This document shows, one piece after another, positions 1 to 7,390 of a DNA stretch of 64,000 nt. Origin of the DNA: G963701675 sp963701675 (GTDB taxonomy: Bacteria > Planctomycetota > Planctomycetia > Gemmatales > Gemmataceae). The stretch is taken from contig OY969623.1 of the NCBI GenBank assembly GCA_963701675.1, forward strand, positions 2,666,001 through 2,730,000, given 5' to 3'. A model generated the notes under the pieces. That model saw nothing but the letters and a program-made list of their open reading frames with translations. It was not told where the DNA came from and did no database searches. Each line of letters opens with the position of its first letter. The first letter of the stretch is position 1. Both the position numbers and the translations under genes were made by a program.

Positions 1-34
1 TATTTGTTCCGAAGGCGGATAGAACGATGTGCCG

Positions 35-310
35 TCAGTAGTCGAGCGGCAGCAGCACGGTGGTCAGCGAACGGTCAGCCTCCGTGATGATCCAGAATCG
101 TTGTTCGCCGGTGCCGTACACCGACATCAGCCGGCAGCCGTGTTTCAGCGAACGCTCGTTCTCGCGAGCATCGTCCGGGCAGATGTCGCCCCAGTCGCCG
201 GCCGCGTGGCGGCGGAGTGCTGCATCGATGGCGGCGGGATTAAGATGCTGGGTGGCATTGGCCGTCATCAGAATCACGCCGAGCGGAAACTTGGGTTGAA
301 TCGTAGTCAT
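35..310 (-). CDS. Small conserved mobile-element protein (91 aa)
   Basis: Short soluble protein of a family that I recognise from plasmids and integrative elements, where automatic pipelines often label it a type I restriction M subunit without good reason. The conserved core is GDWGDICPDDARENERSL in the middle and FWIITEADRSLTTVLLP near the C-terminus. No methyltransferase motif is present, so the restriction label should not be trusted. The start is supported by a strong Shine-Dalgarno (AAGGAAGGAGATT) just before ATG at 310. The gene sits directly downstream of a structured leader (331-511). A second gene at 1267-1530 has the same kind of leader, so the two may share regulation. Molecular function is unknown. 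Confidence 0.8.
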   Translation of the reverse strand: MTTIQPKFPLGVILMTANATQHLNPAAIDAALRRHAAGDWGDICPDDARENERSLKHGCRLMSVYGTGEQRFWIITEADRSLTTVLLPLDY

Positions 311-330
311 AACAATCTCCTTCCTTCTAG

Positions 331-511
331 GTTTCGACCCCGCCTATCGGGGCCTTACGGCACGCAAAAAGAACCCGCCTGAAGCCGGGAGCCTTGGCGA
401 CGGTCAAGCGAAAGGCCGAAGGCTTCCGCTTGCGGAAAGCGGCCTTGGCAGCTTGACCGGCCCGGCGGCGGGTTCATAGTGCCGTCACTAAGGCCTTGGG
501 GCGGGGCGGAC
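331..511 (-). ncRNA. Structured leader RNA, copy A
   Basis: On the minus strand this 180-nt block folds into a long rod. Helix 1 pairs 479-484 with 358-363 (CGGCAC/GTGCCG). Helix 2 pairs 468-475 with 371-378 (GAACCCGC/GCGGGTTC). Helix 3 pairs 461-465 with 385-389. Helix 4 pairs 451-459 with 401-409 (CGGTCAAGC/GCTTGACCG). A small terminal hairpin CCCCG-ATAGG-CGGGG (338-352) precedes the conserved GTCGAAAC. The same architecture with changed but still paired helices 2 and 4 occurs at 1552-1727. It ends about 10-20 nt before the ribosome binding site of the gene at 35-310, so a cis-regulatory leader is the simplest reading. A processed trans-acting RNA or a DNA-level structure is not excluded. 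Confidence 0.6.
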
Positions 512-731
512 AGCGGATGAAGGCAATTGCTTCGACAACGGTACGATGTGGAGTTTCTGCATCTTCATGCGATGAGTGCGAGACGTGAAGAAAATGGGGA
601 AAGCGAGGAGCGGGCTCAATGATGACGAGCAAAGCCGGCCAAGCGAAGCGGGCCGGGTTACTCCCTGCCCGCAAGACGGTCACCACCAGTAACTTTGCGG
701 CCGAATTCCCGGAGCTCGGCCGCTGGTTTGT
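512..731. other. Intergenic, no gene seen
   Basis: Upstream of the structured leader and downstream of the gene that ends at 732. The reading frames here are short and do not resemble known proteins. Any promoter for the leader and the gene at 35-310 would have to lie here, but I could not pick out convincing -35/-10 boxes. Confidence 0.4.
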
Positions 732-1199
732 CTAGGCCGCTTGCTTGGCCTTCCTTGTCCTTCGCTTCCTGGGGAACATGTCATCCGCGGTCGACTTGAG
801 TGTGCCCCAGGTAATGCCGTGATTGCAATCGTGCGAGCGGTCAACCTTTTGTAACACTTCCCAAGCCTGAGCCTCGTTCAGGTCGGAGCGGATGCGTTGC
901 ACGTCCGCGACCGACCAGATAGCGGCAATTTCCTTGTGGGCTTCGAGAGTGTATCGGGTGACATGGTACTGATCGATCCAACATCCTGGCATGTTCAGGG
1001 CCTCAACGATGAGCCTTGCTTTTGCTTCAGCCTGTGCGGCCTCGTCCCTGCTCGGTTCATCGCAGAAGTATATGCCCATAAGGATCGCGCCGTTTCGGGT
1101 ATCTTCGATGAATAGGATGTCGTTGACACCGTAGCGGTCGCGGTAGTAGCCATAGCGGCCGGGAGTCGGCGATGCCTTATTGTGTTGAGTCGTAGTCAT
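732..1199 (-). CDS. Mobile-element-associated hypothetical protein (155 aa)
   Basis: Protein of a type found as cargo in plasmids and integrative elements; function unknown. Visible features are an N-terminal part YGYYRDRYGVNDILFIEDT, a central segment with AKARLIVEALN, a C-terminal motif NEAQAWEVLQKVDRSHDCNH followed by GITWGTLKSTADDMF, and a basic tail (RKRRTRKAKQ). The reading frame is open further upstream, but I choose ATG at 1199 because AAGGAGATTCTT lies immediately before it and the upstream extension is low-complexity arginine/proline. It is probably co-transcribed with the gene at 1267-1530, with a strong hairpin in the 67-bp gap. Confidence 0.75.
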   Translation of the reverse strand: MTTTQHNKASPTPGRYGYYRDRYGVNDILFIEDTRNGAILMGIYFCDEPSRDEAAQAEAKARLIVEALNMPGCWIDQYHVTRYTLEAHKEIAAIWSVADVQRIRSDLNEAQAWEVLQKVDRSHDCNHGITWGTLKSTADDMFPRKRRTRKAKQAA

Positions 1200-1231
1200 A
1201 AGAATCTCCTTGGTTGATGGTGAAAGTGAAA

Positions 1232-1258
1232 GCCGGCGGGCCGGGAATGCCCGCCGGC
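1232..1258 (-). terminator. Strong hairpin between two cargo genes
   Basis: A perfect 10-bp inverted repeat (GCCGGCGGGC / GCCCGCCGGC) with a 7-nt loop lies between the stop of the gene at 1267-1530 and the start of the gene at 732-1199. No clean U-tract follows, so it may be an attenuating or mRNA-stabilising hairpin and not a full terminator. Confidence 0.5.
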
Positions 1259-1266
1259 ATCCGGGA

Positions 1267-1530
1267 TCAGGCGGCTGCCTGCTCGGACTCCTTGCGGGCC
1301 TTCGCGTCGGCATGCTGCTGGTGCATGATCCAGGTGTGAGCCAGGTCCAGGAGCTTGGCCATCGCGAGCAAGTCGTCGAATCCCAAGCTGTCGGTTTCCT
1401 TCCAGGCGTCGTCGCCTTGCTTGTAGCCGCGGGCGGGCACGCCGCTGTACCAGGTGCCTTTCTCGCCGCGGTTTCGCCAGATCGTGACTTGCAGAACGCC
1501 GTCTCTGATCTTGTGTGCTGGTTGTGACAT
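1267..1530 (-). CDS. Mobile-element-associated small protein (87 aa)
   Basis: Small soluble protein that I recognise as common accessory cargo in plasmid-like regions of proteobacteria and planctomycetes; no function is assigned. Characteristic segments are KIRDGVLQVTIWRN, then WYSGVPARGYKQGDDAWKET, then SLGFDDLLAMAKLLDLAHTW. The start ATG at 1530 follows GAAGGAGAACACATC. Immediately upstream on the same strand lies the second structured leader (1552-1727). Confidence 0.8.
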   Translation of the reverse strand: MSQPAHKIRDGVLQVTIWRNRGEKGTWYSGVPARGYKQGDDAWKETDSLGFDDLLAMAKLLDLAHTWIMHQQHADAKARKESEQAAA

Positions 1531-1551
1531 GATGTGTTCTCCTTCGTTTGA

Positions 1552-1727
1552 GTTTCGACCCCGCCAACCGGGGCCTTACGGCACGTCTAAGGAAGCCGGC
1601 TAGTCCGGGAGCGTTAGCGGCCGGTCAATCTGAAAATTGGGGGAGACCTTCAGGGGGAACCGATTTTCTGATTGACCGGCCCGGCGACGGCTTCATAGTG
1701 CCGGAAGTCATGGCCACGGGGCGGGGC
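1552..1727 (-). ncRNA. Structured leader RNA, copy B
   Basis: Second copy of the element at 331-511. Helix 1 pairs 1698-1703 with 1579-1584, identical to copy A. Helix 2 pairs 1688-1694 with 1592-1598 (GAAGCCG/CGGCTTC, different bases from copy A but still paired). Helix 3 pairs 1680-1684 with 1605-1609. Helix 4 pairs 1670-1678 with 1622-1630 (CGGTCAATC/GATTGACCG, one compensated pair change). The terminal CCCCG/CGGGG hairpin (1559-1573) and GTCGAAAC are conserved. The apical loop differs completely from copy A in sequence and length. It lies just before the ribosome binding site of the gene at 1267-1530. Confidence 0.6.
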
Positions 1728-2014
1728 TGGCCGAAAGAAGGGGGAGAGCACTATGGGTAACACCGGCGAAGAATCACGAAGGGCCTTCTCGACACGGATG
1801 ACGCGAAGGAAGCGGCATGCCGAACTATCGGAAACAACCGTGCGTCTTAGCGGATTTTGCGAGGAAACAGGTTCATTAGCCGTCAGATACGAGAACAGTG
1901 GTAACCGAGCGGTCGGCCTTCGCTCTTTGGCAGTAGCAGCGGGATTCCGCCCAGCGGGACCTCGGCGAGTACCGATCAAATCGACTGTCTAATTCGTCTC
2001 GGGGTGGCAGAGGT
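1728..2014. other. Intergenic, no gene seen
   Basis: About 290 bp between the second structured leader and the 3' end of the HEAT-like gene. No reading frame here looks like a real protein. Confidence 0.4.
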
Positions 2015-2632
2015 TTACCGCTTCGTGGCCTCGCCATTTTTCACATGTTGTTGCGCCTTGCGAAGCCGACGTTGCCGGTCCGCATTCGGCTCGCGTTCGA
2101 TACGCTCTTGGAGGTACGCAGCCCCGACGGTAGGGCCTAACATCCGCTCGATTACGACGGCTGCATTGCGAAGAAACAATTCGTCATCGGTGGCCGCTAC
2201 TTTTTTCAACAAGGGATCAAGCGATGGCAGGCCGATGGCAATCAAGGCGCCGACGCATGGGTACAAGTCGTCTGGGCCTTGTGTGCGTTTGGTTTCCTTG
2301 TAGAAGACCCTAAACGTCAGATGATTCACAAGTAATGGCACGGATGTGTCAGAGCGGATTTCGCCGAGCAGGCGGATTGCGGTGGCAGCCATCCCTACCT
2401 TCTCTGGATCGTCAAGAAATAGAGTTGCCAATTCTTGCATGGTTGCGGCGAATTGGCGGTGCTTCGACACGACGACTTGGACGGCCTCTTCCCGGACTGT
2501 CGCGTCTTCCGAGCTCAGCAGAAATTCTAAATCCGTCGAACGTTTGCCAGCATCGCTCGACGCGGAAATAGGGGCCAACGCCCAAAACACTGCTGGCAGG
2601 AAAAACATCGTGGTTTTTGGCTGATGCGTCAT
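2015..2632 (-). CDS. Secreted HEAT-repeat-like protein (205 aa)
   Basis: The N-terminus from the chosen ATG at 2632 is a signal peptide (MTHQPKTTMFFLPAVFWALAPISAS). The mature part contains helical pairs typical of HEAT/armadillo-like repeats, for example ATVREEAVQVVVSKH, AATAIRLLGEIRSDTSVPLLVNHL and ALIAIGLPSLDPLLKKV, which suggests a protein-protein interaction scaffold outside the cytoplasm. The frame is open 14 codons further upstream, but the internal ATG starts exactly at the signal peptide. The gene begins 8 bp after the stop of the secreted protein at 2640, so the two are probably translated from one mRNA. No catalytic motif is seen. Confidence 0.6.
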   Translation of the reverse strand: MTHQPKTTMFFLPAVFWALAPISASSDAGKRSTDLEFLLSSEDATVREEAVQVVVSKHRQFAATMQELATLFLDDPEKVGMAATAIRLLGEIRSDTSVPLLVNHLTFRVFYKETKRTQGPDDLYPCVGALIAIGLPSLDPLLKKVAATDDELFLRNAAVVIERMLGPTVGAAYLQERIEREPNADRQRRLRKAQQHVKNGEATKR

Positions 2633-2639
2633 CGGTCTC

Positions 2640-3881
2640 CTACTGCAAATTCCAGGACAATTTGGTCCATCCATTGCCGGCTGTATTATCGCCTGGCACG
2701 TCTGGCGGATCGATCGGCACCCAGTTTTTGCCGTTCGGCGAATCGAGCTGGATCATGGAAAACCTGACGAAATAGGTTTGAATGGGTGATGTCCGCACCC
2801 ACATACCATCAATTTGAATTGAAGCAAAGGCCTTAAAGTTATTTCGCGTCCGCAAAATGGTACCAAAGGGAAACGTGACGGTGTTATCAAGGCCCGGGGC
2901 ATCAAGATCGTATATGACTCCATTGGGATAGGGATCGTCATCCCTGGTTCCCGGATCGTCCGTGTCATTGCCCGGGGGGATCGATGATTTGAAGCGTCTG
3001 AAGTCGACCAGCCTGACGCCATTGCCAAGCCAATCTCTGAACTGGATGTCCTTATCCAAATGGAATTCGGTGACTAATGGGAATTCGTTGGGATCAAATT
3101 CCGCAGGATGCACGGCGGCCTGTGCTTCGGTGCCCCATCCCAACCGTGCCGTGAAATCGTCGTCGTAGGCTTGCAAGCCTAAGTCGTAGGTGTTAGCGAC
3201 GGTCCATGCTTTATACACATCTTTCTTGTCATTATCCGCTGAAACAGTTCCGGACGTGGCCACCGTTGGCTGATCAACCCATAGGACAGTGAAACTCACC
3301 GAATCGCTGGCGGTGCTGTCAGCTGATTGGAGCGTTAGTTCAATGTCTTGCACCGAATCGCTGTATGTGAACCCTTGGACATAAAATTCCTTGGGAAGAT
3401 CGGTACTCGCGAACTTGTTGTCTGTGCCATTGAACGTGATTTCTGTACCAGCGGTAGCCTCAGTGAAGACCTCGATTTTCGGGCTGTTCGTGGAAAGAAC
3501 AACATCACTTGGGAAGTCTCGCAGGATGATCTTTTTCCGCGGAGCGTTGTTGTTATCGAAGTTGCATACTACGAGTCCGCCTGGCCCGTCTTCAATGGTT
3601 TCCCCGAGCCCTTCTATATCGATGTCCGGTTTTGCACCAATTCCCAATCCGAGCGAAATGGGTAGCTCACCGCCGTGACTTTCCAGGCGGACGCTTGTTA
3701 CTTCAACGCCGTCCGGAACGCCGGCGGAGGATAGATCGATGCCACTCGCGAGCACCCAGGCACTGAGCTGGTTGCCGCTAACGCTAAAGAAGTAATCTTT
3801 CCACACCTCCGTATTTTCCACGTTATCGATGGACCTGCCATGTGGCGAAGCCGTCGTAATCGGTCGCGAATGTCGGCGCAT
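2640..3881 (-). CDS. C-terminal part of frameshifted secreted protein
   Basis: This frame continues the protein that starts at 4707. The true junction is near 3830-3855, where the upstream frame reads FATDYDGFATW and then stops, while this frame reads GRSIDNVENTEVWKDYFFSV. The nominal first residues of this frame (MRRHSRPITT) are therefore an artefact of the overlap. The region reads like a calcium-poor beta-sandwich surface protein, with segments SGIDLSSAGVPDGVEVTSV and PIQTYFVRFSMIQLDSPN, and no enzyme motif. Loss of one base, or insertion of one, would restore a single product of about 680 residues with the 3823-4707 part. Confidence 0.6.
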   Translation of the reverse strand: MRRHSRPITTASPHGRSIDNVENTEVWKDYFFSVSGNQLSAWVLASGIDLSSAGVPDGVEVTSVRLESHGGELPISLGLGIGAKPDIDIEGLGETIEDGPGGLVVCNFDNNNAPRKKIILRDFPSDVVLSTNSPKIEVFTEATAGTEITFNGTDNKFASTDLPKEFYVQGFTYSDSVQDIELTLQSADSTASDSVSFTVLWVDQPTVATSGTVSADNDKKDVYKAWTVANTYDLGLQAYDDDFTARLGWGTEAQAAVHPAEFDPNEFPLVTEFHLDKDIQFRDWLGNGVRLVDFRRFKSSIPPGNDTDDPGTRDDDPYPNGVIYDLDAPGLDNTVTFPFGTILRTRNNFKAFASIQIDGMWVRTSPIQTYFVRFSMIQLDSPNGKNWVPIDPPDVPGDNTAGNGWTKLSWNLQ

Positions 3882-4707
3882 ACGCTCCGGTCTCTGGGTG
3901 AAACAGAACGAGATCCATGCCCGGCTGGTTCACCAGCGCGCCGGCCTCGTAAGTGAACTCCACGATGTTGCCGTCGGGAAAATAGTACCCGTCGTCGATC
4001 AGGCAGAATCCGGTAAAGGCCTCGCTCAAAGTCACTGGCGTGTCCTCGACATTGAGCCAATACCACGGCTCATCCTTTCCGCTGATCAGGGTGGCAGAGA
4101 CAGGGGCAGCCGAGACCTGCCATGCTCCCACGGCCTCCGGCGGTCCTGAGCAATGCGTGCGAGGCGATTGGGTAACGCGAGGCTGATGCAAAGAGGCGAT
4201 GTGACGCGCTGTGGAAGGCGGCGACGGGTAAATGAAGTTCGACGTGAGGGCCAGCGCCGAAGGCGCAATGGCAATGCTTGGTGATGAGACGCCAGCAAAC
4301 TCTCTTAACGACAAACTTTGCATCGAGTTGACGGTCTCAGGTGGAACCGCTTGCACGCGGCGAGCACTGACGGGCGGAGTTTCCGCGAACGTGGCATCGT
4401 CGGAATGCCTTTTGTCTCCAAGATTTGTGACAGACGGTGTCCACCGGTTAGGAACGTTGGGAAGGCTCAAATTATAATCACCCAGCGGGTCGCAGATTGG
4501 GTTGCCCGTTTGAGGATCTCGTGGAGAGTGCAGCAGAGAAAGTCCGTGGCGGTTTGCGCCGCTGTCCGCCAAGAGCGTGCCCGTTACGTGGCCAAACCAG
4601 GCAGTCGTCGATGCCGGATTGAGACAAAAGAGATTTCCGGCGGCCTGGCGTGTTTCCAGGAGCTCCACCTGAAACCTCGTCTGTCTGCAAGTCATCGTAG
4701 TCCGCAT
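3823..4707 (-). CDS. N-terminal part of frameshifted planctomycete extracellular protein
   Basis: The start carries the planctomycete extracellular signature: a short basic segment, then FQVELLETRQAAGNLF at about residues 12-27, which marks surface or exported proteins in this phylum. The rest is low-complexity, then a beta-rich segment (NIVEFTYEAGALVNQPGMDL, VLFHPETGAY) of the kind seen in anchor-type surface domains. The frame ends in TAA at 3823, while the neighbouring frame (2640-3881) continues the same domain, so this is one gene broken by a frame change. The start codon ATG at 4707 is the natural one for the signature. Function unknown. Confidence 0.65.
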   Translation of the reverse strand: MRTTMTCRQTRFQVELLETRQAAGNLFCLNPASTTAWFGHVTGTLLADSGANRHGLSLLHSPRDPQTGNPICDPLGDYNLSLPNVPNRWTPSVTNLGDKRHSDDATFAETPPVSARRVQAVPPETVNSMQSLSLREFAGVSSPSIAIAPSALALTSNFIYPSPPSTARHIASLHQPRVTQSPRTHCSGPPEAVGAWQVSAAPVSATLISGKDEPWYWLNVEDTPVTLSEAFTGFCLIDDGYYFPDGNIVEFTYEAGALVNQPGMDLVLFHPETGAYAPTFATDYDGFATWQVHR

Positions 4708-4827
4708 GATGTCTCCTCAGTGAATGTCTACAGCCGCCAGCCTGCACCGCGTCGGTGAAAAGTCTATGTCATTCGAAGAAAAGTTTGAAGAAGTTCGATC
4801 TCTTCTATCCTGGGCCTGTTAGCCGAG

Positions 4828-4929
4828 TCAGGGGCGCAAGCGCGCAAGGCGCCGTTTCTTTGGTACATAACGAATCCTTCTCGCACCGTGCTGAGGTGAC
4901 GCCAGGATCAGATCCAGACGGTCGAGCAT
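4828..4929 (-). CDS. Possible 33-aa basic small protein
   Basis: A 33-codon frame begins with ATG at 4929, preceded by AAGGAGGGACT, one of the best ribosome binding sites in the window. The product has a short hydrophobic start (MLDRLDLILASPQ) and a strongly basic second half (RRIRYVPKKRRLARLRP). It lies upstream of, and in line with, the secreted protein at 4707, so it could be a leader peptide or a separate micro-gene. It is too short to judge by composition alone. Confidence 0.35.
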   Translation of the reverse strand: MLDRLDLILASPQHGARRIRYVPKKRRLARLRP

Positions 4930-5046
4930 AGTCCCTCCTTCATGATTTTGGATGGGCGCTATTTTAGGCATGGCCACATATTGAGAACAAGCCGAAACCG
5001 ATGCTCGCCCCGCTGTGTTTGCTTCATCACGACGCAGCGTTGAAGT

Positions 5047-5466
5047 TCAAACTCGCCAGTTGATCAAGGTCAGGGGATATCCGAGTTGCCGGACCCGTTG
5101 GTAATGCTCGGTGTTGCCGGTCACCAACTCCAGGCGGTTTTGCAGTGCGACGGCGGCGATCATCGGATCGGCGCGGCCGATGGATTGGCCGGTACGGTCC
5201 AGATCCCCGGCAATGCGTCCAGCGAGTTCGGCGGCGGATTGGTCGAGAGGAAGAATTTCTTCGGAGGCGATGGCGCTTAGGAAGCGCTGAAGGCGGGCGG
5301 TACTCTGCTTCTTCTGAAAGCCGTGCACCACTTCCATGAGGGTGATGACCGAGAAGGTATACCGATCGAAGGCGTTGCGATAGGTCGAGGCGTTTCGTGC
5401 AACGTTGGGGTCAATGCCTTTGCCGATTTCGGAAAGGATGTCGGTATCGAGCAAAGACTTATTCAC
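5047..5466 (-). CDS. vapC: PIN-domain ribonuclease toxin, VapC-like
   Basis: Single-domain PIN protein of 139 aa, the usual VapC size. The acidic residues expected to bind metal are visible: D7 in LLDTDILSEI, E45 in ITLMEVVHGF, D100 in IGRADPMIAAVA, and the polar pair N118/E120 in VTGNTEHYQRV. Family members are Mg2+-dependent RNases that cleave tRNA or rRNA and stop translation when not held by an antitoxin. The gene overlaps the antitoxin gene at 5463-5735 by 4 bp (ATGA), as is typical of translationally coupled toxin-antitoxin operons. It lies just beyond the integrase and may stabilise the island. Confidence 0.88.
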   Translation of the reverse strand: MNKSLLDTDILSEIGKGIDPNVARNASTYRNAFDRYTFSVITLMEVVHGFQKKQSTARLQRFLSAIASEEILPLDQSAAELAGRIAGDLDRTGQSIGRADPMIAAVALQNRLELVTGNTEHYQRVRQLGYPLTLINWRV

Positions 5467-5735
5467 CGGGTTGTGAGCCGCCAGGGTTGATGCTCGCGGT
5501 TGCCCATGGCTTCGGCCACGATATCGTCGAGTTCGGCGGCAGCGTCTTGCATGACACCCAGCAGCGGATCGGGTGATGCCTCAATACGGGTTGGTGTCGG
5601 GCTCGCCGCGCGGGCGAGTTGGAGGCGAAGCAGGCGTACCGCCTCGGCGATGGCGTCGTCTTCTGACGCGAAATGGCCTTGATGAACTTCCGCCCGAATG
5701 AAATGCTCTAAATCGTCAGGTAGGTTGATAGTCAT
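5463..5735 (-). CDS. Ribbon-helix-helix antitoxin partner of VapC
   Basis: 90-aa protein whose N-terminus TINLPDDLEHFIRAEVHQG fits a ribbon-helix-helix DNA-binding fold of the ParD/CopG type: one beta strand followed by two helices, including EDDAIAEAVRLLRLQL. The C-terminal half (PDPLLGVMQDAAAELDDIVAEAM) is acidic and helical, as expected for the toxin-neutralising segment. Dimers of such proteins bind the toxin and repress their own promoter. It is upstream of, and overlaps, the toxin gene. The combination of a ParD-like antitoxin with a PIN toxin is common. Confidence 0.82.
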   Translation of the reverse strand: MTINLPDDLEHFIRAEVHQGHFASEDDAIAEAVRLLRLQLARAASPTPTRIEASPDPLLGVMQDAAAELDDIVAEAMGNREHQPWRLTTR

Positions 5736-5864
5736 GCCGGCAATGCCCCTGGTTCAATTCCAACCTAGCACGAATGGGTAGGCTTGCCAAGCAAGATAAC
5801 GCTCGGCTCGGCTGCTTCGGACGGTCCTCTGTCCCACGCATCGGGCTGAATACCGGGAGGGCCG

Positions 5865-7082
5865 TCATATCCTAGAGCTTGTCGGCCCTGCCTTTGCCGC
5901 AACCTCATCAAGATAATCGGCCCACCATTGCATCATCTCGCGGCGTTCCGGCAGATACTGAGCGTGATTGTAAGCAGCCCGGACATTATTCCGTTCGGTG
6001 TGAGCAAGCTGCCGCTCGATCACGTCCGCACGGAAGCCGTGCTCATTCAAGATCGTGCTGGCGGTGCTCCGGAATCCGTGACCCGTGGCACGTGAGCGAT
6101 AGCCCATGCGATAGAGAGCATAGAGCATGGTGTTCTCGCTCATGAACGCCGTGGGGTTATGCTCGTTGGGGAAAAGATACGTGCGGTTGCCGGAGTGCTT
6201 TTCCAGTTCGCGAAGCATGGCAATGGCTTGCTTCGACAACGGCACGATGTGAAGCTCCTTCATCTTCATGCGATCGGCAGGGATTCGCCACTCGGCTTTT
6301 TTCCAATCGATCTCTGGCCATTCCGCCGCCCGCAATTCGCCGGTGCGGACGAAGGTAAGGAGAAGAAGTCGGAGAGCCAGCTTCGTCTGCGGGCTGCCGT
6401 CGTAGGCTTCGAGCTTTTGCAGGCATTCAGGCAGTTCACTTTCCTTGAGGTAGGAGCGGTGTTTGACGACCGGGGTTTTGAGGGCACCGCGGAGGTCGGG
6501 AACGGGATTGCGTTCGGCCCGGCCGGTGGCGATGGCGTACATGAAGATCTGGCCGCAGATATTCATGACGCGTTGTGCTGTTTCGAGGATTCCCTTGCCC
6601 TCGACGGCACGAAGCATGGCAAGAACCTCGGGCGGAGTGATCTCCGCAATCGGCCGTGGGCCGAGCTTGGGAAGGACGTACTTTTCGAGACGCTCCAGTT
6701 TGATGTCGGCAGTGATCGGGGCCCATTCGTGTTTGCGGTTTTCAAACCACTCGCGGGCGACCGTCTCAAAGGTGTTGGTCCTAACTAAGGTCGCAAGCCG
6801 CTTCGCCTCTTTTCTTGTTTCTCCAGGGTCATTCCCGGCGGCAAGCACTTTCCTGGCCTCTGCACGCCGATCACGTGCGTCAGCGAGGCTGACGTCGGGA
6901 TAGACTCCCAATGCCAGCTTTTTTTCCTTGCCGTCAATGAAATACCTCAGCCGCCAGTATTTGCTGCCGGTTGGCCAGATGACGAGGAACAAACCTTCGC
7001 TGTCGGCGATTTTGTACGGCCTGGCTCTGGGCTTGGCGTTGCGGATTTTAGCATCGGAGAGGCGGGCGGGCATGGGGCTCAT
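5865..7082 (-). CDS. int: P4-type tyrosine integrase
   Basis: 405-aa site-specific recombinase of the P4/DUF4102 type. The N-terminal arm-binding domain spans about residues 6-95 (RLSDAKIRNAKPRARPYKIADSEG and KKLALGVYPDVSLADARDRR). A SAM-like core-binding domain follows at about 105-195, then the catalytic domain. Active-site residues visible in order are R246 (VRTGEL), H335 and R338 (HGFRST), H361 (LAHTERN) and the nucleophile Y371 (AAYNHAQ), so the enzyme looks intact. The family inserts islands into the 3' ends of tRNA genes. Just upstream are a 9-bp palindrome and a sequence resembling a tRNA 3' end (7236-7257), and beyond these an AlpA-type regulator. An alternative start is the ATG three codons inside. 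Confidence 0.93.
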   Translation of the reverse strand: MSPMPARLSDAKIRNAKPRARPYKIADSEGLFLVIWPTGSKYWRLRYFIDGKEKKLALGVYPDVSLADARDRRAEARKVLAAGNDPGETRKEAKRLATLVRTNTFETVAREWFENRKHEWAPITADIKLERLEKYVLPKLGPRPIAEITPPEVLAMLRAVEGKGILETAQRVMNICGQIFMYAIATGRAERNPVPDLRGALKTPVVKHRSYLKESELPECLQKLEAYDGSPQTKLALRLLLLTFVRTGELRAAEWPEIDWKKAEWRIPADRMKMKELHIVPLSKQAIAMLRELEKHSGNRTYLFPNEHNPTAFMSENTMLYALYRMGYRSRATGHGFRSTASTILNEHGFRADVIERQLAHTERNNVRAAYNHAQYLPERREMMQWWADYLDEVAAKAGPTSSRI

Positions 7083-7205
7083 TGCTACTTGGTGGGGCTC
7101 ATGTGGCCCATTTGTAGCCCAGATTTTCGTCGGATGTCAATAACTATTGATAGACGAGAATCGCGTCGAATTCCCCGTAGTCCGGCTCTCACTCTACGTT
7201 TGACG

Positions 7206-7227
7206 GACGTTAATAGACATTAACGTC
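7206..7227. promoter_or_regulatory. Palindromic operator candidate upstream of int
   Basis: A perfect 9-bp inverted repeat, GACGTTAAT - AGAC - ATTAACGTC, lies 124 bp upstream of the integrase start, between int and the AlpA-type gene. It is a natural candidate for binding by the AlpA-like protein or for an integrase arm site. Around 7093-7130 and again around 7309-7336 are imperfect copies of a GTGCCCCA-rich motif. Confidence 0.45.
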
Positions 7228-7235
7228 TGGTCTAA

Positions 7236-7257
7236 TGGTGCCCCCGGTCGGAGTCAT
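7236..7257 (-). other. Possible attachment-site core resembling a tRNA 3' end
   Basis: Read on the minus strand this segment ends ACTCCGACCGGGGGCACCA, which looks like the last part of a T-arm, an acceptor strand and the CCA of a tRNA gene. No complete tRNA surrounds it, since the 5' half cannot be folded. P4-type integrases keep such a tRNA-end copy beside int as attP/attL. The other attachment site was not found in the window, so the call is an inference. Confidence 0.35.
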
Positions 7258-7390
7258 ATTCATCGGGTAAGTGACTGAACTGGAAGCTAATTGTTGATGG
7301 GTTGAAAAACATGTGCCCCACTTTTGTGCCCCAGAGTTACAACCGGCTCACCGTAGGCGGGAGCAGAGTACACAAGTGGCAGTGGGGAAG

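Noticed and set aside
35..310. Restriction-modification annotation for the 91-aa protein
   Set aside because: The name circulates in databases for this family, but no methyltransferase or specificity motif is present in the sequence.
7236..7257. A complete tRNA gene next to the integrase
   Set aside because: Only the 3' end looks tRNA-like. The 5' part cannot form acceptor, D or anticodon stems.
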